From positions 3,348,001 through 3,412,000 of the forward strand of contig NZ_CP162511.1 in assembly GCF_040939305.1 (NCBI RefSeq): a stretch of 64,000 bases of DNA. Direction: 5' to 3'. The number at the start of each line of letters is the position of its first letter. Within the stretch, counting starts at the first letter, position 1. The position numbers and the translations under genes were made by a program. Below the pieces are notes generated by a model that saw only the letters and a list, made by a program, of their open reading frames with translations, searched no databases and was not told the origin of the DNA. The stretch is from Herbiconiux sp. A18JL235 (GTDB taxonomy: Bacteria; Actinomycetota; Actinomycetes; Actinomycetales; Microbacteriaceae). Shown one piece after another: positions 36,578-44,980 of the stretch.

Positions 36578-36859
36578 GTGCAAGCCCCAGCCGTCTCCGC
36601 CCGCGCCGTGGGCGGCCCGCTGCCCGTTCAGACGCTGCTGCCGGTCGAGTTCCGCTTCCCCCTGCCCGGCACGACGTCGACGTTCGCGATCATCCGCTGG
36701 GTCGACGTCATGCTCGACGGCGAGCCGGTGTCGCGCTGGCGCGCGGTCACCTACCGGGAGCCGCGCAAGCTCATCGGCGAGGGCTACTTCGTCGAGCTCG
36801 ACGACGCGGCCGCAGCCTGCCATGCCCTCGCACTCGCCCAGCCGGTCAGGCGGCACTGA
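36578..36859 (+). CDS. Hypothetical small protein
   Basis: 93 residues, GTG start 3 bp after the MFS stop. TACCGT lies exactly 7 nt upstream, so it may have its own leaderless promoter inside the MFS gene. The sequence FRFPLPGTTSTFAIIRWVDVMLDGEPVSRWRAVTYREP looks like a compact beta-rich fold. No family recognised. Confidence 0.7.
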   Translation: MQAPAVSARAVGGPLPVQTLLPVEFRFPLPGTTSTFAIIRWVDVMLDGEPVSRWRAVTYREPRKLIGEGYFVELDDAAAACHALALAQPVRRH

Positions 36860-37019
36860 CGCCGCGGAGAGCGGGCAGAGAACGTCGAAGAGCCGGCAGA
36901 GAAAACGGGAGCGGCACCGAGGCACCCACTCCCGATCTCATCGAGACCGACCCCCAAATACGTCTGCCTCGACGTTTCTGACAGTAGACCGAAAGAACGA
37001 TTCCGGCCACAACGGCGCG

Positions 37020-37367
37020 CTAGTGCTCGGGGTACTCGTCGAGGTAGGAGTCGATGTCGGCCGACCGAGCGAAGTGTGCTGCCGATGTGCCGGAATGGCT
37101 GTCGAGCTTCGCGCGCAGCCCCTCGGCGGCCTCGGAGAAGTGGGTCTCGTCGATGCCGGCGTCGTCGGAGTCGGAAGGAACGGCGAGAACGTCGTTGCCC
37201 ACGCCGATCACCAGCTCGGCGTCCGATGTGGTGCCGTTCTTCACGATGGGGATCGAGACGGCCTCGGCGATCCCCTTCTTGGCCAGGCACGCGGTGAGCT
37301 CGATCAGGGCGGACGCCACCGCGTCGCTGGTGAGAAGGGAGTCGCCTGCGTAGGTGATCTGTTTCAT
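37020..37367 (-). CDS. Hypothetical protein
   Basis: 115 residues from the ATG at 37367, with GGAAGG immediately before; an upstream in-frame ATG at 37391 is possible. A beta strand MKQITYAGDSLLTSD, a helix ALIELTACLAKKGIAE, then a strand VSIPIVKNGTTSDAELVIG and an acidic helical end. No domain recognised, but it resembles small conserved actinobacterial proteins of unknown function. The gap 36860-37019 holds nothing I can name. Confidence 0.7.
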   Translation of the reverse strand: MKQITYAGDSLLTSDAVASALIELTACLAKKGIAEAVSIPIVKNGTTSDAELVIGVGNDVLAVPSDSDDAGIDETHFSEAAEGLRAKLDSHSGTSAAHFARSADIDSYLDEYPEH

Positions 37368-37444
37368 CCTTCCAGCGTCTCCCCGATCCACCGATCAGGC
37401 ACCCCTTCTGCACGGATGTCGGCGGTCGCCGTCATACTGGGCGG

Positions 37445-37810
37445 ATGGGTATCTTCTACTACGGCGAGGGTCATCAGCTCGAACTCGACGACCGTACTCT
37501 TGCCCATCTGCAGGCCGTCATCATGACGAAGCTGCGGCGTTCTGAGAGCTTCGCGCTGTCATGGGAGCACCCGCTCGCCGCGGGCAGCGGTCGCACCTCC
37601 GTCTGGCTCAACCCCGCGGTACCCATCCGGTTCGCGCTCGGCGGCAGGGCCGGCGGAGTCAACCGGGAGTGGATCGGCGTGCTCGCGGCCGCCGCCGACC
37701 GGGGTGAGCTCACGATCATCCCCGAGCCGGCAACCCCGGGCCCATCGGCCGACGCGGGGCCGTCTGCCGGTGGCTCGGCGTCGGCGTCGGCGGCCCACTG
37801 GCGACGGTGA
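37445..37810 (+). CDS. DUF7882-like small protein
   Basis: 121 residues. The first 95 match a Microbacteriaceae family (DUF7882-like; often mislabelled ATP-dependent DNA ligase). FYYGEGHQLELDDRTLAHLQ, then KLRRSESFALSW and RTSVWLNPAVPIRF, are its conserved strands. The last 25 residues are a Ser/Ala/Gly/Pro tail. There is no ligase motif. Start ATG at 37445, with CATACT 6 nt upstream (leaderless). Confidence 0.8.
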   Translation: MGIFYYGEGHQLELDDRTLAHLQAVIMTKLRRSESFALSWEHPLAAGSGRTSVWLNPAVPIRFALGGRAGGVNREWIGVLAAAADRGELTIIPEPATPGPSADAGPSAGGSASASAAHWRR

Positions 37811-38002
37811 GCCGCAGGGCGAACGTGACCACGGCGCCTGAAGCGAACGTGTCAACGCGCTGATGTTCTGCTGACAGCCCCTTGCCGCGCGGGGGCACCC
37901 CGTCTAGCGTCACTTAGGTCCGACCCGATGACGTCTACGGTCGTGATGGCCCGCATCGGCGATCGCGAGTCACCCAACTCGTGCCGATGCCTCGGGCCCG
38001 CG

Positions 38003-38043
38003 GCTTCCCGCCAGCGCGACCCCAAACGCGACTGGCGGGAAGC
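38003..38043. repeat. Palindromic hairpin element
   Basis: GCTTCCCGCCAG (38003-38014) and CTGGCGGGAAGC (38032-38043) are perfect complements, with CGCG arms inside. It lies in the 324-bp gap 37811-38134, which also has a direct repeat GCGAACGTG near 37818 and 37843 but no gene. Confidence 0.6.
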
Positions 38044-38134
38044 TCGCACTCGGGCCCGCCGACGTCGGGCCTGCGGCATCCGTCTCGGCTCCGACGCGGT
38101 GCGGCAGGGCAGTGCCCGGCCTACACTGACCGGC

Positions 38135-38359
38135 ATGACGAGTCCCTCCCCGAACGTGTTCCGCGCCTCGATCGCCGCGATCGATGAGGCGCACCCGCTG
38201 AAGACCCCGCTGCACTTCAACCAGGCCCACATCAGTCCCCGCCTCGACCGCCTCGAGGCGACGACCGCCTACCTCGTCGACTACATCGCCTACCTCGAGC
38301 AACGCCTCGCCGCCCTCGAGTCCCGCGCCGCCACCATCCCCGGCGACCCGGAGCGGTGA
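38135..38359 (+). CDS. Small hypothetical helical protein
   Basis: 74 residues. Start ATG at 38135 is set by TACACT (38122-38127) exactly 7 nt upstream. The C-terminal half (LDRLEATTAYLVDYIAYLEQRLAALESR) is a probable coiled coil with heptad-spaced Leu. No family recognised. Confidence 0.7.
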   Translation: MTSPSPNVFRASIAAIDEAHPLKTPLHFNQAHISPRLDRLEATTAYLVDYIAYLEQRLAALESRAATIPGDPER

Positions 38360-38417
38360 ACACCACGTGCCGATCTTCGGCGACTGAGCCCTCGGCCGCG
38401 CCGGTGCCCTCGCGATG

Positions 38418-38807
38418 TCAGAAGGTGTAGGGGTATGTCGTGGTGATCGTGCCGCCCGCTAAGAAGAGGGATGCGGTGAAGACGTAGAGCACGCCGGGCG
38501 TGAACTGAGTGAGGACCACCCTGGCATTCCCTGACGAGTCGGGCACGAAAGTGGGCGACCCGATCGTGATGCCGCCACTGGGAGTCCAGGTGACTCGGCC
38601 GATCAGCAACCCCGAGTCAGGCGGGACGTCGTCGACCTTGACCGAGAGCTCGTACTGATCCCGAAAACTCAGGGGCGCGATCCCGGTGATCGTGAGTGAC
38701 GGCACCGCGCCGCTGGCCGCTGCCGCGGGCGCTGCGATGGCCACGGCGACCGCGGGGATGGCCCATGCTCCGGCCTGAAGAACGGTCCGCCTCGACATCT
38801 CACTCAT
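38418..38807 (-). CDS. Tat-signal secreted protein
   Basis: 129 residues. The N-terminus MSEMSRRTVLQAGAW then an Ala/Val-rich stretch ending APAAAASG is a twin-arginine signal with a plausible signal-peptidase cleavage after AAA. The mature part (about 95 residues) is Ser/Thr/Gly/Val-rich with alternating hydrophobic residues, suggesting a single beta-sandwich. Three genes with the same signal design lie in the neighbouring tRNA-Thr island (40490, 41339, 41919). It lies 73 bp from the PrsW-type gene, on the same strand. Confidence 0.8.
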   Translation of the reverse strand: MSEMSRRTVLQAGAWAIPAVAVAIAAPAAAASGAVPSLTITGIAPLSFRDQYELSVKVDDVPPDSGLLIGRVTWTPSGGITIGSPTFVPDSSGNARVVLTQFTPGVLYVFTASLFLAGGTITTTYPYTF

Positions 38808-38880
38808 TCGACAAGTGTCGCAACGCGAGCATCCGCGGGCCATCCACCGATCGGTGGAACGACGTCGCGCGCGGACCCGC

Positions 38881-39969
38881 TCAGAGAGCGCCGGCGGATG
38901 CTCCGCGCTGGAGGGCGCGCGGCATCCGGGCACGCCAACGCTTCGGAACCAGGGCCACAGCGTCAGGCGGCACCAGCTGACGCACCCGCGGCCGGAACCA
39001 GAAGTAGTAGCCGAGGATGACCCAGACCAGATTCAGGAAGGTGCCTCCCCCCAGCAGGGTCGCATCGATGGGCGTCAGCACTGCGTCGTTGATGACGTGC
39101 TGCGCCACGGCGATCCCGAAGCCGAGAAGCCCGAGCCAGCTGAACGCCCGGCCCGCCCGATGCGCGCCCAGCCAGATGAGTGCTGCCGCTCCGCCTGTCC
39201 AGATGACGTGGGCGATCTCGACGAACATGCGCTCCACCAGCAGCCGCCCGGTCGCTGCCGTGACCTCGGCGTCGATCTGCGCTGAGGTCTGGCCCGATGT
39301 CGAAGCTGCGCTGACGGGGTCTGCGAGGTAGAGGGCGGCCTCCGCCATTCCGAAGACACCACTCGCGATCACCACCATCCACACCCCCACCCGCGGGTTC
39401 TTGAACAGGGCGGGACCGGTCGCGAGCAAGACGACCGGCAGCAGCAGCTTCAGCGGCTCTTCGACGAGACCGTCGAAGGCGAAGCCGGCGACCGTATGAT
39501 TGCCGCCGCGCTCGACCAGGAGCTCGATGACGAAGGCCGCGGCGAATGCGATGACTCCCCACAGCACGCCGAGCACGACGGCCCGACCGGCGTGGAGGAT
39601 GCCGATGCGCAGTCTCCTCCGCACCGCCAACACGAGTGCGCCGATCGGGCCACCGGCTGCAAGAGCACCGCCGAGCGCCGTCAGTGGCCAGGCATGAAGG
39701 GTGACCCCCACGATCGCGGCGGCGAAACCGGCTACGACGCCGACGATGAATGCATAGAGCGAGGCGTGGGTGAAGACGCGCACGAAGGCGTGCCGCTCGT
39801 GCAGCTCCGGCGACGACGGGTCGGCCACGACGCGGCTGGTCCAGGCGAGACCATCCCAGCCCCGTCGGAATCCGGCGAAACCCGTGGGATGGTCGCCGAG
39901 CGTTGACGGAGAGGAGGGCGATGTCGTCGTCACCTGCCGAATGCTAGTGGCGGTGCTCTGCCGAAGCAT
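38881..39969 (-). CDS. PrsW-family intramembrane metalloprotease
   Basis: About 362 residues with 8 or so TM helices. It carries the PrsW signatures in order: EEPLK (EExxK), FGMAEA (second glutamate), EIAHVIWT and HVINDA (histidine motifs). PrsW cleaves a membrane anti-sigma factor in Bacillus; the substrate here is unknown. The start is uncertain (ATG at 39969, GTG at 39975). It is upstream of and in line with the Tat-signal gene at 38418. Confidence 0.9.
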   Translation of the reverse strand: MLRQSTATSIRQVTTTSPSSPSTLGDHPTGFAGFRRGWDGLAWTSRVVADPSSPELHERHAFVRVFTHASLYAFIVGVVAGFAAAIVGVTLHAWPLTALGGALAAGGPIGALVLAVRRRLRIGILHAGRAVVLGVLWGVIAFAAAFVIELLVERGGNHTVAGFAFDGLVEEPLKLLLPVVLLATGPALFKNPRVGVWMVVIASGVFGMAEAALYLADPVSAASTSGQTSAQIDAEVTAATGRLLVERMFVEIAHVIWTGGAAALIWLGAHRAGRAFSWLGLLGFGIAVAQHVINDAVLTPIDATLLGGGTFLNLVWVILGYYFWFRPRVRQLVPPDAVALVPKRWRARMPRALQRGASAGAL

Positions 39970-40048
39970 GACCACGGGGACGGAAAGCGGGGTTCTCCGT
40001 GAACCGGCTCGCCCGGTTGAGGGTCGACCGCGAGGTCAAGTCGACCAG

Positions 40049-40077
40049 AATGGGGCCGGCCACGGGACTCGAACCCG
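40049..40077 (-). repeat. Left attachment copy (tRNA-Thr 3' fragment)
   Basis: 29 bp identical to 42578-42606, covering the 3' T-arm, acceptor strand, encoded CCA and a few flanking bases. With a 2-nt deletion, similarity continues to 40087. The bases beyond do not complete a tRNA, so this is a fragment, not a gene. Confidence 0.85.
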
Positions 40078-40190
40078 ACCCCCGCTTCGGACGTGTTGTG
40101 TACCGGCTCATACCGAAACGTCCTTTAATCAGGAGTATTCCCTTGCGCGACTTGCCCTGCCAGTACCTCGAAATACCGGCAGCTCCCGCT

Positions 40191-40214
40191 GAAAACCGAG
40201 AGTAAAGCGTGAGT
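40191..40214 (+). repeat. Arm-type repeat, left end of island 2
   Basis: GAAAACCG then AGAGTAAAGCGTGAGT. It contains two 7-bp units CGAGAGT and CGTGAGT spaced 11 bp apart. It lies 114 bp inside the left attachment copy; its counterpart is at 42500-42523. Confidence 0.6.
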
Positions 40215-40260
40215 GGCTACCCAACGCGACCAAGAAGGCGCCGCTCCCCTACGGCCCCCC

Positions 40261-40476
40261 TCACCGTGCCAGCGAGTGGACAATCGCAGTGTGACCCAGC
40301 GCTCGCTTGGATGCCTCGACCGCTTCCAGCTCGTCGAAGAACACACCGACGACGTCGGAAAACGTCTCTGAATCCGTCACGACCACCCACACGTCCATCC
40401 GTCCATCGAACAGGGCATAGGCCGGGACGGCGGGGGGCTTGACGGCATCACGATCGAACAGCGTCGAAGACGACAA
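40261..40476 (-). CDS. Hypothetical small protein
   Basis: 71 codons with a TTG start (40476), 13 bp after the Tat-signal gene at 40490 and on the same strand. The text KPPAVPAYALFDGRMDVWVVVTDSETFSDVVGVFFDELEA is well-formed, with beta/helix alternation and sensible codon use. There is no clear ribosome site and no family is recognised; it could be a chance frame. Confidence 0.4.
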   Translation of the reverse strand: MSSSTLFDRDAVKPPAVPAYALFDGRMDVWVVVTDSETFSDVVGVFFDELEAVEASKRALGHTAIVHSLAR

Positions 40477-40489
40477 CCGGCGAACGATT

Positions 40490-40978
40490 TCAGGTCCAGT
40501 TGGTCGTCACGACGGAGGAAGGAAGCGCCGGATTGGTCGAGGTAGCGGTAAGCGCATAGGTCGCCGGGAGCGTGTTGGTGGTCCCTATAGTCGGGTTAAG
40601 CCGGCCTGGGGCGGAAATCCCACCAGCGACGATTGTGCCGGTCCAGAGCAACGACAGGGTGGATGCGCTGCTGCCGCTCAAGTACGACCACTCGGCAGAT
40701 AAGTCGTAGCCGACTATGAACACGCCACTGGACGATGCGAACATTCCACTGAGGCTGACCACGATCGAGCCGTCGTAGTCTTCGGTGTCGGTGTTTTGAA
40801 TCCGAAGGTCTACTGAAGCAAACCGAGAGCCCGATGTAGAAACCGGGTTCGGCGACCACACGAAGCCGAATCGCGTCGGGAGGCTAGCAGCGCACGCTGG
40901 CGCTGCCACCGTCAGCGCGACCACTGGCGCTGACCAAGCAGCAGCCCTGATGACATTTCTTCTAGACACATCCCCCAT
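40490..40978 (-). CDS. Tat-signal secreted protein (island 2)
   Basis: 162 residues from the ATG at 40978, with GAGGGGG 4 nt upstream. Signal: MGDVSRRNVIRAAAW, then a hydrophobic run to APACAAS. The mature part is rich in Ser, Thr, Gly and Val with strand-like alternation (SVDLRIQNTDTEDYDGSIVVSLSG), a probable beta-sandwich. No domain recognised. It is the same signal design as the proteins at 38418, 41339 and 41919, but the mature sequences differ strongly. Confidence 0.75.
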   Translation of the reverse strand: MGDVSRRNVIRAAAWSAPVVALTVAAPACAASLPTRFGFVWSPNPVSTSGSRFASVDLRIQNTDTEDYDGSIVVSLSGMFASSSGVFIVGYDLSAEWSYLSGSSASTLSLLWTGTIVAGGISAPGRLNPTIGTTNTLPATYALTATSTNPALPSSVVTTNWT

Positions 40979-41083
40979 ACGGCCCCCTCGATCCCTCCCC
41001 ACTCTGTCAGGTGGGATGGCGGCCGCGAATCCGTCTACTGGGGGATGCGACCGACCGAACCCGACGGGCCTAGCCTCGTTCAC

Positions 41084-41596
41084 ATGCTCTACCTCGCGCG
41101 CGACATCGAAGACGACCACTACTGGGTGGTTGAAGAGTTCGAGGGAACTCTCGTCGACGTAGGCTGGAGAATCGAGCACGAGCACGGGGGTTATAGGATC
41201 TCGCACGCCGACGACGCAGCCACGTCCGCGCGGGTAGCGAGCTACGGCCTGTTCCCGACACCCGACGCAGCGGTCGAGCTTCTCCAGCTGCTGTTGTCTG
41301 CCGAAGAGTGCGAGGGAGACCGCTCCCAGGGTCGAGAGTCAGCCCACCGGTACTACTGCGGCGTCGAGGGTCACCGTCACCCCATCAACAACACCCACTG
41401 CCCGAAAAAACGTAATCCTTTCAGAGGAGAAGTAGGACAAGGTCAGGTACGTGATGCCCGTGTCGAGCTCATTCCAAGTACCCGTATCAGCGTTGTAGTA
41501 CGAGAGTGCGTACGGGGCGGCGACGCGCGTTCCAGAAGCGTTCCGGAAGACCGTGGTGGTCTGGTAGACGGAAAACGCACCCTGCCCTGGCGCTGA
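41084..41596 (+). CDS. Hypothetical protein; C-terminal part probably chimeric
   Basis: Open frame of 170 codons. The first 85 or so look genuine: MLYLARDIEDDHYWVVEEFEGTLVDVGWRIEHEHGG... DAAVELLQLLL. The start is supported by TAGCCT (41071-41076) exactly 7 nt upstream. After about 41335 the frame runs antisense through the Tat-signal gene at 41339-41728, and its text becomes composition-driven (Arg-rich). The likely reading is an ancestral short gene that lost its stop when the island segments were joined. Confidence 0.55.
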   Translation: MLYLARDIEDDHYWVVEEFEGTLVDVGWRIEHEHGGYRISHADDAATSARVASYGLFPTPDAAVELLQLLLSAEECEGDRSQGRESAHRYYCGVEGHRHPINNTHCPKKRNPFRGEVGQGQVRDARVELIPSTRISVVVRECVRGGDARSRSVPEDRGGLVDGKRTLPWR

Positions 41597-41728
41597 GGTT
41601 GCGGTCAGCGTCCCCGTTGGCTGCGGACCCCCTGACGCGGCTGCCGCGGGTGCTGCCACCGCCACCGCGACTACCGGCACGGTCCATGCCCCCACCTGAA
41701 GAACAGATCGTCTCGAAAGTTCCCCCAC
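41339..41728 (-). CDS. Tat-signal secreted protein (island 2)
   Basis: 129 residues. GTG start at 41728 with AAGGGGTG 5-6 nt upstream. Signal MGELSRRSVLQVGAWTV to APAAAASG, then a strand-rich Thr/Ala/Gly/Val region. Its signal sequence is nearly the same as that of the protein at 38418 outside the island, so the family spans the island border. Function unknown. Confidence 0.8.
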   Translation of the reverse strand: MGELSRRSVLQVGAWTVPVVAVAVAAPAAAASGGPQPTGTLTATSAPGQGAFSVYQTTTVFRNASGTRVAAPYALSYYNADTGTWNELDTGITYLTLSYFSSERITFFRAVGVVDGVTVTLDAAVVPVG

Positions 41729-41918
41729 GTTCGCACCCCTTCATCCGCAAGACACGTCCCCGGCCGTCGAGGAGGACGACCGGGGACGCCGGAGCTGTGT
41801 GGAAGCCTGGTGTGGCCAGCCCCATTCTGCGGAACCACTGTGCCAGCCATTTCGCTGGTGCACCAGTCCACCGAAAGGGGGATGCTCATGCGATCGACTC
41901 ACCCATAGGCTGCCTGCC

Positions 41919-42401
41919 ATGTCTTGGGATGATGCCCAGTTGAGCCGCCGAACCCTCATCGGGACGGTGTGGGCCGCCCCGGTGGTGCTTGCCGCGGTCG
42001 CCGCACCACTCGCCGCCGCCAGCACCAATCAGCGGTTCACCGCCACACCGGCGGGCCCCTACGACGTCACAGGTCCCCCAGGCACGCTGTACTACTTAGA
42101 TCTCGTCAACGACGGCACGACCACCCTTGCCCCCAGAGCCATTACCGCGATCGCATCGGTCGACCCCGACAGGTTCACCTGGTACGGTCCGGGAGGGCTG
42201 GACTGGGACGAAATCCCAAGCACGGACCCCACAACGGTGACGCTCACAAATCGATTCGGCCTAGCGCCGGGCACCTTCTTCAGCTTCTACTTCTTAGCTG
42301 CCAGTACGGACCGTTCGGCGTCCCCCACTCCCGACCTACAGCTCACGTTCCTTGCCCCCGGATACGAGCCGCTGATGTTCACGTTGGCTATCCCGTACTA
42401 G
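41919..42401 (+). CDS. Tat-signal secreted protein (island 2)
   Basis: 160 residues. Signal with SRRTLIGTVW, then a hydrophobic run ending APLAAAS. The mature part has Tyr/Phe-rich strands (TLYYLDLVNDGTTTL, TFFSFYFLAA), resembling a small beta-sandwich. The start ATG follows TAGGCT (41906-41911) by exactly 7 nt. It is the only one of the four on the plus strand. The remaining stretch to 42578 holds the arm repeat and nothing else I can see. Confidence 0.75.
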   Translation: MSWDDAQLSRRTLIGTVWAAPVVLAAVAAPLAAASTNQRFTATPAGPYDVTGPPGTLYYLDLVNDGTTTLAPRAITAIASVDPDRFTWYGPGGLDWDEIPSTDPTTVTLTNRFGLAPGTFFSFYFLAASTDRSASPTPDLQLTFLAPGYEPLMFTLAIPY

Positions 42402-42499
42402 CGTTCGCGGGAATGGCGGGAGCCTGTCACCGAGGAGCACTACACCGAGAAGCTCCACGAGGGGCCTGATGCGAGCGAGCTCCTGCAGCGGTTCCTCGC

Positions 42500-42523
42500 G
42501 AAAACCGTGAGTTAAACGTGAGT
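42500..42523 (+). repeat. Arm-type repeat, right end of island 2
   Basis: GAAAACCG then TGAGTTAAACGTGAGT. CGTGAGT occurs twice (42506-42512 and 42517-42523), 11 bp apart. It ends 54 bp inside the right attachment copy. Confidence 0.6.
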
Positions 42524-42579
42524 AGGCCCGGAATCCAGCCGAGCGCCGCACGGCACTTCCGCTAGATTCCGGGCCTAAA

Positions 42580-42655
42580 TGGGGCCGGCCACGGGACTCG
42601 AACCCGTAACCCCCGCTTTACAAGAGCGGTGCGCTACCAATTGCGCCAGGCCGGC
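42580..42655 (-). tRNA. tRNA-Thr(TGT)
   Basis: On the minus strand: acceptor GCCGGCC with GGCCGGC, D-arm GCGC/GCGC, anticodon stem CCGCT/AGCGG with loop CTTGTAA giving anticodon TGT (reads ACA), T-arm ACGGG/CCCGT with TTCGAGT, and an encoded CCA. It is intact and is the integration target of the mini-island on its 3' side. 42578-42606 is the right attachment copy. Confidence 0.97.
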
Positions 42656-42725
42656 TGGGGTGGAACACCTCATCATAGTCACGCCCCGGCGCACGGCCGG
42701 GGCATGACTGAGTGACGGGAGCGGG

Positions 42726-43637
42726 TCAGCCCGCGGGGGTGGGCGTCGGGGTGGCAGTCGAGGTGTCGTAGGCCTCGCCGGCGACCTGCACCACGAAGGC
42801 CGAGAACGCGTCGGGGTCGGTGAGCGAGCCGGTGTACTTCTGGCCGTTCACCAGAACGGTGGGAGTACCGCTCACGTTGGGCTCGTCGCTGCCGGGCAGC
42901 GGGCCCTCGAGGGCACGCGAGGTGGAGTCGGAGACCCAGCCCTTGAACTCGGTGTCGTCGATGCAGCCGTTCACCGCGTCGAGGTCGGTGACACCGGCCT
43001 GGCTCGCGAGGTCTTTGATCGCCTGGTTGTCGAGCCCCTCGCTGTTCTCCTCCGGCTGGTTCTCGAACATCAGGCCGTTGAAGGCCCAGAACTGGTCGGG
43101 AGAGTAGTTCGCCACGCAGGCGGCGGCGTTCGCGGCGCGGGTGGAGTACTTCGTGCCGAGCGAGGCCCGGTCGAGGATCGACAGGGGGTGCACCTCGACG
43201 GTGGCCGCACCCGAGTTGATCCACTCGGTGAGCTGCGCGTTGTTCGTGGTCTCGAACTGGCCGCAGTAGGGGCACATGTAGTCGACGTAGGTGCGGATGT
43301 CGACGACTCCCGAGGTGGGGTCGGTGACTGTCGGCACCGGGTCTTCACCGGCGGCGAGGGCCGGGGTGGTCTCGGCCACGAGCCCGGTGCCCACCACGAG
43401 ACCGTCGCTGGCCATGTTGAGGGGGCCGGGGCCCGCCGGCTTCAGCGTCGAGGTGATGACAAGGGTGACACCCACCACGATCGCCACCAGGACGACGCCG
43501 AGGGAGGAGATGAGGATGACGCGGTTGCGCACCTCTTTCTTGCGCTGCTGCTCGCGGAGCTGCTTCGCCTTCTCCCTGGCGGCCTCCCGTCGCTGATTCT
43601 TGCTGAGACGCGAGTCGTCGGATCCGCCTGTGGTCAT
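42726..43637 (-). CDS. DsbA-family thioredoxin-like membrane protein
   Basis: 303 residues: charged cytoplasmic N-terminus (KNQRREAAREKAKQLREQQRKKE), one TM helix (about 40-62), then an extracytoplasmic thioredoxin_4 domain with active-site CPYC in YVDYMCPYCGQF, and the cis-Pro segment SGTPTVLVNG. It would catalyse or isomerise disulfides of exported proteins. A second Cys pair (AACVANYS, NGCID) is also present. A Thr/Pro tail ends the protein. The ATG at 43637 follows GGAG. Confidence 0.93.
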   Translation of the reverse strand: MTTGGSDDSRLSKNQRREAAREKAKQLREQQRKKEVRNRVILISSLGVVLVAIVVGVTLVITSTLKPAGPGPLNMASDGLVVGTGLVAETTPALAAGEDPVPTVTDPTSGVVDIRTYVDYMCPYCGQFETTNNAQLTEWINSGAATVEVHPLSILDRASLGTKYSTRAANAAACVANYSPDQFWAFNGLMFENQPEENSEGLDNQAIKDLASQAGVTDLDAVNGCIDDTEFKGWVSDSTSRALEGPLPGSDEPNVSGTPTVLVNGQKYTGSLTDPDAFSAFVVQVAGEAYDTSTATPTPTPAG

Positions 43638-43875
43638 GCGTGGTAGCTCCGTGTGAGATGTCGTTTCACAGCGCGGGATGCGCGGTGGGAGATCGGCCGC
43701 CGGCTCTGGGCGACCACTCAAGGATAGTAGGAAGCCCGTCTGGGAGTCAGCCGCGCGCATCCTGAACCTGCCCGCGTGGCATAATCGACGAGGGTCTCCA
43801 ATGACGCAGGCCCGGTTTCATCCATTCACAACGGATCGTCCGGCACGTACCTGCCGGTGAAGGAGTACCAGAACC

Positions 43876-44976
<1,101 letters not shown>

Positions 44977-44980
44977 TTCG

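Larger units (their letters stand above)
40049..42606. mobile_element. Mini-island integrated at tRNA-Thr(TGT), integrase-less
   Basis: A 2.56-kb segment bounded by a perfect 29-bp direct repeat of the tRNA-Thr 3' end (40049-40077 and 42578-42606). The intact tRNA is at the right end, with its 3' end facing the island. Both ends also carry a related 24-bp repeat (40191-40214 and 42500-42523; 21 of 24 identical) of paired 11-bp units. It encodes three Tat-signal proteins and two small proteins, but no recombinase. Geometry matches island 1. Confidence 0.75.

Noticed and set aside
35312-36925. 537-codon open frame on the minus strand
   Set aside because: Antisense to the MFS transporter; the text is Arg/Glu/His-rich and has no membrane or domain pattern.
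40049-40100. Second tRNA-Thr gene
   Set aside because: Only the 3' T-arm and acceptor strand are present; no anticodon arm or 5' half exists upstream, so it is an attachment fragment.
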